Below are positions 58,011-64,000 of a stretch of DNA of 64,000 bases, one piece after another. Position 1 is the first letter of the stretch. Each line of letters begins with the position of its first letter. The notes beneath the pieces are model-generated. The model searched no databases and was not told the origin of the DNA. It saw nothing but the letters and a program-made list of their open reading frames with translations. This DNA is from Zoroaster sp. YZ-2022. Lineage: Eukaryota > Echinodermata > Asteroidea > Forcipulatida > Zoroasteridae. The stretch lies in assembly GCA_029582265.1 (NCBI GenBank), contig CM055819.1, positions 41,034,761-41,098,760 on the forward strand, given 5' to 3'. The position numbers and the translations under genes are program-made.

Positions 58011-58051
58011 CAACGGCCCTTTTCAGGGCCACCATACGTTCAAAAGAGAGA
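58011..58051 (+). terminator. Histone-type mRNA 3' stem-loop plus purine-rich downstream element
   Basis: CAACGGCCCTTTTCAGGGCC followed by ACCA. The six-pair stem GGCCCT/AGGGCC (58015-58020, 58025-58030) with loop TTTC and ACCA 3' flank is the canonical metazoan replication-dependent histone mRNA 3' end, recognised by SLBP. CAAAAGAGAGA at 58041-58051 sits at the right distance for the U7-pairing histone downstream element. The reverse strand does not fit the consensus. Confidence 0.8.
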
Positions 58052-58074
58052 TTACATATCATGTCCTTAATTAA

Positions 58075-58490
58075 ATTTATTCAAATAATATCATGCAAGG
58101 TTTTAAACGTTACGGGTAAAAACGACACACCAAAATAATATTTTTTTTAATTTGATTTTCTTAACCCTAACTCCCTAGACAACAAAGCCAGTTGGAGGAT
58201 TTTGAAGGATTTTTATTGTTTTAATACAATGCCTAGGGAGTTAGGGTTAAAAATTGGGAATTTTCATATAATTTTAAAGCCTGGGAAACTTAATGTTTTC
58301 TTAGGTTTTCAAAAGTTACAGGTAAAAACGACACACCAAAATTCAAATTTTTAAAATTTTATTTTCTTAAAAATTGGGAATTTTCATATAGGCTAATTTT
58401 AAAGCCTGGGAAATTCAACTTAATTTATTCTAATAATATTTTCTAAGGTTTTCAAAAGTTACGGGTAAAAACGACACACCAAAATTCCAT
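58075..58490. repeat. ~143-bp tandem repeat, about 2.4 copies, first split by a MITE
   Basis: GTTACGGGTAAAAACGACAC starts at 58109, 58315 (ACAGG variant) and 58458. The second period is 143 bp; the first is 206 bp, made of 120 bp plus the 86-bp insertion at 58161-58246. AAATTGGGAATTTTCATATA and AAAGCCTGGGAAA are shared. Confidence 0.9.
58161..58250. mobile_element. 90-bp piggyBac-type MITE with TTAA duplications
   Basis: TTAA (58161-58164) then CCCTAACTCCCTAG; at the right CTAGGGAGTTAGGG then TTAA (58247-58250). The inverted ends are perfect over 18 bp including TTAA. The neighbouring tandem copy keeps the empty site TTTTCTTAAAAATTGGG (about 58365-58381). TTAA duplication plus CCC/GGG ends is the piggyBac hallmark. 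Confidence 0.9.
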
Positions 58491-60094
58491 TTCTTCTAAT
58501 AATAATATACGAGTACGAGTTGGTTGGGGGTACGAGTTGACTCGAATTCTACGTTACATATCACTTTCACGCAGGCGACCATTTTCGAATTTAGATATAA
58601 AACATTCTAGACTGAATATTTGTCTTGTTTTTAACACTGACGAATTATTAATACTTACTAATTAGTCAGATTTTGATATTTTTACTTGCAGTTTACTTAT
58701 TTTTTCGATGTTTATCGATTGATAACATAACGACTTACCTTTTCACTCGTGACGGTTTTCTAGTTTGTATATAATGCGCGCAAATCGCGCAAATCACGTG
58801 GTCATGCGGTCGAGTGACTCGACTCACTGTGTACCATGCATGTAAAAAGGAAGCCGAAACCAGTCTAAACTAAAACGCCCTCATCGAAGAGTCATCAAAC
58901 TGTCAACCACTTGCGCATGTGCAATGCTATTCCACGTGATTTGTTTTTAGTTTCGCATAGGATGGCAATAGAATATCATGAATTATTCATTGTTACAAAT
59001 GTTATTAAGGGTAATTATCAAAATACTGCCCCCATATGTTACATGTTTTATATTAATTTAATAAAATACTTAAATTGTTAACATTGGTTGCATCTAATTG
59101 GTAACGCCAAACAAATAAAACGTATTTTGGGGATATATTTTGTAAAATGTAATATTTGATGGAAAAAGGTTTGATGCAATTCTGAAACAATTTTGGGACA
59201 TTACTTTTTCTTTATATGGTCACAATATTGCGATGTATTGACAACATTGTTGGAGTCTTTGCATAAAATTGAACTACCTATTACTTTGCCAACATTTATA
59301 AATACAACGGTTATCAATATTTCAGTGCCTAAAAATATGATTCTAAGTTTTAAAGTTACCAAGTGTTATTATAGTAAATACGTATACTCAGAAAATCACA
59401 ATTAGTTAGAATTCAGGGCTTTATTAGTAAAAGTTAATTCAACACATTATAATGATTGCCCAATTTCACAGATTTACATGTATATCTTGCAAATAAAAAC
59501 TTTGTCCTTGATAATTTGGTTTCTTCAAGTGAAATAAACATTTCAAGGCATGAACTTATCTACTCTAAACATTTCAAGGCACTTACCATAGTACCAGTAA
59601 TATACTAACAATTTTAAGGCACTTAATCTTTGCTAAATATTTCAAACCATGATTATAAAGGTACAACTTTGGTAATTACATGATTATCAAATTGACACAT
59701 TGTTATTTAAAAACTTACTTTGAGGAAAGATAATTTTGAGGAAAAATAATTTTATCTAAAGACTGAAGTGCTTTTCCTGTTGTGATAAAACTTTCACAGG
59801 TCACTTTTATTATATATTTCTTGAAAACTAGAGGTTTGATATGAACATACATAACCAAATTGTTGTAACTTCCCTTTACATTAAAAACAAAAATTTCAAG
59901 GCATATTTGATTTATTCCTACACTATACTATCAAATGTTTCTTACAGTTCAAGCCTTCTTTATAAATTATTTTTATTTTATACAAAAATAATCGACGGAT
60001 CGTTCATAGTATTTCATAAATATAAACATCTGTATTGACACACTGATACAATGTAAACCACCAATATTGCTCTGACAATAAATATTTGTCCAAC

Positions 60095-60222
60095 AGATTA
60101 TGAATATTCAAAATATAGACAATTAATATTCAATAATTAAACATGAATATTAGGTAGATAGATAATATTCAAAATATAGACACTGAATATTCAATATGTA
60201 AACCATAAATATTAGGTAAATA
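60095..60222. repeat. ~64-bp imperfect tandem duplication
   Basis: AATATTCAAAATATAGACA, then AATATTCAATA and CATGAATATTAGGTAGAT, occurs at 60104-60160 and 60165-60222. Confidence 0.8.
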
Positions 60223-60697
60223 TATATATAAAGAAAATCAATACAATTATTATACAGACTGTCTTCATAGGACAAGTAAACCTTAGGCATAAGAAATAAA
60301 TGTGTCTCATTGGGAAAGATTAATAAACATGGTTTTGCCAAATAATAGACACTCAATTTTTACTAATTTTACCATTTTACACTAATTTCACCATGCATAA
60401 TTCCGTTAATGATTAATTTGAAGATCACCCTAAAATAAATTTTGAGAATGTTTTTATAATCTGTTGCACCCTGTTTAGGAAAAAACAAGAAACAACCAAC
60501 AAATGGAATATTGTTTCTTCTTTACTCAGTCATTTTAGTGTAGTGCTTGGAACTATTTATATATTTTATTTCTTTAATTTTTAATCTGGGGAAACCGTCA
60601 GTGAAACACTGAATATTTGCTAACTGTTTAACCAAAACTTTCACGGTGAGTTAACCAGTCAGCAAATGGCACAATGTGTATAAGTTTTCAATCAAAA

Positions 60698-60780
60698 AGC
60701 ATCAATAAACTTCCCGCAATGATTGTTTAATAACCAATATAGCAAAAAGACTGTAGTTTTGGTCGGTTAACCATCCCAGC
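60698..60780 (+). repeat. Dispersed repeat shared with 5150-5230
   Basis: CATCAATAAACTTCCCGCAA, TGATTGTTTAATAACCAATA and AGCAAAAAGAC align with the left copy. Confidence 0.7.
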
Positions 60781-61212
60781 ACTATTTTTGTGATTTGACT
60801 CAAAGCTGAGAAATGGCATTAACAAAAGTTTATGAACAAATGTAAATTACAAAATGGTCAATAGCAAAAGTTGTCAATTACCAAACCTTATTGGTCAATC
60901 CATACTGTTTGATTGACAGGTGCATTACATAGTACATCAGGCAAAATATATATAGCAAAAAGGTATAACGCATAAGTCACATCAAAAATTAATGTTCACT
61001 GAAACATGGAGCAATACTACTTTTAAAAAGCATCTAACTGATGACATAGCTGGGATTATTTTTCCAAAAGAAACATTTACAAATACTGTGTAAATGTATT
61101 GTTGTCCCTACCTTGTATTAATTTTGAAAGACATTATCTTTAAAAATGTTATCGAACACAAGTAAATTAAATGAATATAACACTATTTAGGAATGTATAA
61201 ATGCCCTTTGAA

Positions 61213-61645
61213 CAGTGGCATAGCTGGCTATGTTCGCCGGGGTGGGGGGAATCGGATCCCAGGGGGCCCCGGGCCCCCCTGCCAGAGGGCCCCCAGACTA
61301 AGGACTTCCTTTATAAAAAAATGTAATAATTATAAAATTAGTTTTATATTTTGTTCGAAGAAATGCGGTTTATCATTCATTTTAGTTCATTTTTTATTTG
61401 TCATGTAATTTAATTTCTATGTCGAGGGGCCCCCGAACCTGCAGTGCCCCGGGCCCCTCAAGGTCTAAATCCGGCCCTGCCTGTATAGTCCTGCCTGTAT
61501 AGTCCTGCCTGCTGGTGGGCCCGTCAGTCAGTCCCATAAGCATGTGAAATTTTTTTGCATGTGTTGGGGGGTGGGGGGCCACTTATTCTGGAACTGGAAC
61601 CAGGGGGGGCGGCCGTCCCCCTGCCCCCCGCTAGCTACACCACTG
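61213..61645. mobile_element. hAT-type MITE, 433 bp, 8-bp target duplication
   Basis: The perfect 8-bp direct duplication CCTTTGAA flanks it (61205-61212; 61646-61653). Ends CAGTGGCATAGC (61213-61224) and GCTAGCTACACCACTG (61630-61645) are inverted with a few mismatches. The interior is rich in G and C homopolymers (GGGGCCCCGGGCCCCC) and has a 15-bp triplet repeat GTATAGTCCTGCCT (61488-61512). An 8-bp duplication with a CAGTG start is typical of hAT. It sits about 150 bp from the exon at 61799, in a presumed intron. Confidence 0.88.
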
Positions 61646-61798
61646 CCTTTGAATCTTTGGTAAAATAGTTAAAGCTGCACATTTTCTCTGCTTCCACTTC
61701 CCATAAGTGTTAGTCCAGCTACTTGTGAATAAAGCTACATGAAACTGAAGAGGATATGAAAGTAAATTTTGTCGCTTATTTGTAAGTTTTTTTCCTAC

Positions 61799-62377
61799 TG
61801 CATTGTACATAGCCATTGTCAAATCCAACAATAGCACTCTGATTATCAGGAGAGAAGTCACAGGATGTGACCTTAGCTAACTGCAGCATGAACTTGCCGA
61901 CAAGCTGACGAGCACCAGCCTTGGAAGAATGGAGGGCGCTATCAGTGACATGATTCACCATGATCCCCTGCAACTGATTCAAGAGAGGTCTGCTGGGGTT
62001 GACGTAGCCCTGCGCAGGAACCAGCATCCCATCATAAGCTCCTGGCATGTAAATCGTCTTCAATGACTTCTCCAGATTCTTGCTGAAGACTTGTATGATG
62101 CCATCAAAGGACTACTCCTCTGACCTTTGATCATATTCTGCATTTTGGTGGCAGCACCAGTACCTCTGTTGGAACACAATGCAGCTGTCCAGCAGAAACC
62201 CAACTTGGTGAAATCGACTGGCACAAGTTGGATGTCCCATATTTGGAGCAGTGGCGAAGAGCGACAATATTCTAACTTGCTGAAATTCACAATAGAGGCA
62301 GTTTTCTGGTCATTGGTCATCTGGAAGGGCAGCGTGACCAACAAGGTTCTTTCAGTATCCAATGCAGCAGGAGTGAC
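61799..62377 (-). CDS. Exon of an unidentified, probably beta-propeller protein
   Basis: It starts after acceptor TATTTATACTCAG (62378 side) in phase 0 with VTPAALDTERTLLVTLPF, then KLEYCRSSPLLQIWDIQLVP, FTKLGFCWTAALCSNRG, DGIIQVFSKNLEKSLKTIY and finally VTSCDFSPDNQSAIVGFDNG. It ends at donor GTAGGA near 61798. Short WD-like signatures (LLQIWDI, SCDFSPDNQSAIVGFDNGYV) suggest a beta-propeller fold. One frame change is needed near 62106. Either this is a pseudogene or one base is wrong in the assembly. I do not recognise the family. The phase agrees with the exon at 62888. Confidence 0.6.
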
Positions 62378-62887
62378 CTGAGTATAAATATTGAATAACA
62401 AAAGGATTGTTGAAAGCAAAAAGTGGATAACATTATCCAAATAAGGAATTACAGATGAAAAATAGAAATGGAGAAGAGGGATCTCTCAAAAATAAAGTTG
62501 TGGGAGAAGGGATGGTCTACTGAGGGGGCTACTAGTAGATGAGGGCCACTGATAAGGACCTGACCTCTGGGCCAACGGTTGGGGAGGGACAAATGAGGGG
62601 AATGCCCACTTGGAGGAAAGGTCAGAGAGGGGGAAGACCCTCATCAGAGAGGTAAGGGACCACTTGGAAGGGATGGCCCACTGAGAGGGAGTGCAAATTC
62701 AAGGGACCTTGGTCCCCGAAGAGGAAAAGGGAAAGCTTTTGGGAAGAAAACAAAGGAAAAGGGCTCCCATTTTCACAAGGGAAGGGCCGCCCCTAAGGGA
62801 TGAATATAAAAGGCCTCGAGTAATCAAGGATGGTGATGGAAAGGCTTTTAACGGAGTTGAGGAATAGCAAAGAACTATCATACATAC
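62378..62887 (-). other. Intron, with degenerate G-rich repeats
   Basis: Between donor GTATGT (62887 side) and acceptor CAG (62378 side). Positions 62480-62790 are purine/G-rich with recurring GGGA(T/C)..CCACTTGGAGG and GCCCACTGAGAGGG-like words, a decayed ~30-40 bp minisatellite. Confidence 0.6.
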
Positions 62888-63104
62888 CAACACATCTGAT
62901 TTATGCTTGAATTCAAGAACATCTTGAGGGTAGTCCTGGGCACCTGGCACACTGTCTGGATGAAGGTGCCACTCCTCGAGCGCTCTTTCAGGCATCACCT
63001 CGTAGAGGTACAGCATGTCTGGACGGTTAGAGGTGGTAAAACAGGCCAGGAGACTGCCACGAAAGATGGTGAAGATGAGTTGTGGCTTTACATAGGGCAT
63101 CAGT
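62888..63104 (-). CDS. Exon of the same unidentified gene
   Basis: Acceptor TTCATCTCCAG then LMPYVKPQLIFTIFRGSLL, ACFTTSNRPDMLYLYEVMPE and RALEEWHLHPDSVPGAQDYP, QDVLEFKHKSDVL, ending at donor TTG|GTATGT (phase 0). It is open throughout, with strongly protein-like composition and good splice signals. With the next exon upstream it reads through as ...MMGTHR + LMPYVKPQ..., supporting the join. Confidence 0.72.
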
Positions 63105-63189
63105 CTGGAGATGAATAGAGACAGAAAACTCGAGAATTTTTTTCCATCCTCAAAATATATATATATATATATATGTTTACTTGTTCGGA

Positions 63190-63439
63190 CATAGGGCGAC
63201 CGACTTCTATAGAAATTGCTATTTCTCTGCGTTAAGGCGACCGTTGCCGGTCGCCTTAACGCTCAGCTACCCTTTAAAGTCATAATTTTGTCATAAAGTC
63301 TAAAAATCATCGCTTCCTTAGCCTCTAATTAGTGTAAACATCTTATTTCCAGAGTTTTGGACGGTTGGAGGATATATAAAAAAAGGGAAAGGTAAGAGGG
63401 AATTTTGTGCACGTTTCTATGGAGCGGTCGCCCTATAGG
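63190..63439. mobile_element. 250-bp MITE with internal hairpin
   Basis: The ends CATAGGGCGACCGACTTCTA (63190-63209) and CTATGGAGCGGTCGCCCTAT (63417-63436) are inverted copies with a few mismatches. In the interior is a perfect 15-bp hairpin GCGTTAAGGCGACCG / CGGTCGCCTTAACGC (63229-63243, 63248-63262, loop TTGC) that reuses the GGCGACCG core of the ends. It is flanked on both sides by TA-rich tracts, so the target duplication cannot be defined. Confidence 0.78.
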
Positions 63440-63450
63440 TGAAAAGAGAG

Positions 63451-63541
<91 letters not shown>

Positions 63542-63576
63542 TATATACATATACATATATATATATATATATATAA
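63451..63576. repeat. (TA)n microsatellite with CATATA variants
   Basis: About 126 bp of TATATA, with ACATATACATAT interruptions at 63511-63557. Long open frames here are artefacts. Confidence 0.97.
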
Positions 63577-63672
63577 AAAATCAGTTTTGTTGAAAGATTT
63601 AATGACCCTGCAATTTACTTTTGGTTCATATGATCGCTTCCTCCCCCACCCCTTGATTCAATTCCTCAGTAC

Positions 63673-63795
63673 CTGTGTGTTCCCATCATGACCTTGTTGG
63701 TGTGAAGTGGGGGACTATGTTCCAGATGTCAAAGTCACTCCCCTTGCAAGAGCTGGCGATGAAATCCTCAGACATGCATACCACTTGTCCTTGCT
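63673..63795 (-). CDS. Exon of the same unidentified gene, apparent frameshift
   Basis: Acceptor TTGTTTTCAG (63796 side), donor CAG|GTACTGAGG (63672 side). The first part reads [27 protein letters not shown] (WD-like GSDFDIW). The last part reads [14 protein letters not shown] one frame over. The change falls at the five-C run on the minus strand (63708-63712), a typical place for a homopolymer error. Both ends agree in phase with neighbouring exons. Confidence 0.6.
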
Positions 63796-63916
63796 CTGAA
63801 AACAATCAACCAGATTGATTTTTTTTAAATAAAGACTCAAATGATATGTTATGAATAACAGTGGCTTCATCCAATGTTGTACCTTCTCTTAAAAACAAAT
63901 TAAAATCCACACTTAC

Positions 63917-64000
63917 TACAAGACTCGGCAGATCTCAAATGAAGAACTACGTTCAGTGCGGCTGTAGCTATAGTGACACTCCAAAGCCAATGTTCGTTGT
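63917..64000 (-). CDS. Exon of the same unidentified gene, cut by window edge
   Basis: NEHWLWSVTIATAALNVVL followed by HLRSAESC up to donor GTAAGT (63911-63916). Splicing to the exon at 63795 keeps the frame (C-K-Q-G-Q-V-V). The 5' continuation lies beyond the window. Confidence 0.55.

Larger units (their letters stand above)
58491..61204. other. No recognisable gene, 2.7 kb
   Basis: AT-rich. CATTTCAAGGCA-type words recur loosely at 59537-59620 and 59888. The dispersed repeat shared with 5150 lies at 60698-60780. A short tandem duplication lies at 60095-60222. No protein family was recognised. Confidence 0.55.
63105..63672 (-). other. Intron containing a MITE and a (TA)n tract
   Basis: Holds (AT)n at 63154-63173, the inverted-repeat element 63190-63439 and the long TA microsatellite 63451-63576. 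Confidence 0.7.

Noticed and set aside
58161..58250. Interstitial telomere repeat (TTAGGG-like)
   Set aside because: Only one GTTAGGG per side in inverted orientation; it is the end of a TTAA MITE.
63329..63593. Frames rich in MYMYIYIY
   Set aside because: Translation of a TA microsatellite.

Overview
This is repeat-dominated eukaryotic nuclear DNA. It is AT-rich and intron-bearing, and holds tRNA-Leu-derived SINEs, an intron-containing piggyBac transposase, a non-LTR retrotransposon 3' end, a histone-type mRNA 3' hairpin and large satellite arrays. The mix points to a marine invertebrate, most likely a deuterostome such as an echinoderm. That placement is inferred from general sequence character and no decisive marker gene was found. 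A run of exactly 500 N (16549-17048) shows it is a scaffold from an assembly.

Left part (1-17 kb): several non-autonomous rolling-circle elements of Helentron/Helitron2 type. Each has a ~148-bp internal tandem repeat, an AGGTGTTCGGG-type left end, a GAACACC inverted copy near the right end, and a terminal hairpin followed by CTAG or CTAA. Twice (1046/1049 and 7630/7642) one element ends within about 15 bp of the start of the next, head to tail. A 3.2-kb piggyBac element with TTAA target duplications (11923-15150) carries a frameshifted transposase.

Middle (17-26 kb): a 5'-truncated non-LTR retrotransposon, a 1.2-kb zone with eight perfect copies of GTAACGTAACTAACC, and a 2.85-kb DNA transposon with 48-bp terminal inverted repeats (21422-24269) that contains a nested SINE.

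Centre (26.5-47.3 kb): one giant 51-bp minisatellite of about 400 units in two sequence classes. Its unit is recognisably the terminal inverted repeat of a ~200-bp interspersed element (copies at 4390, 25176, 26034, 47373 and 49027). The array therefore appears to have grown out of a transposon end. Because 51 = 3 x 17, it gives many long but spurious open frames. A 7.6-kb stretch of it is full of small deletions, and a ~2.4-kb block is duplicated.

Right part (47-64 kb): another Helentron-like element (minus strand), a GC-rich 17-bp minisatellite (52883-53470), several MITEs, a coding remnant ending in an intact histone-type stem-loop (58011-58051), and a 90-bp TTAA-flanked MITE whose empty site is preserved in a neighbouring tandem copy. 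At the right edge lie four exons (61799-64000, minus strand) of the only convincing host gene. Its splice phases are consistent but it has two apparent frameshifts. It looks like a beta-propeller-type protein that I could not identify.

No complete, intact host gene lies in the window. Almost everything recognisable is mobile or tandem DNA.
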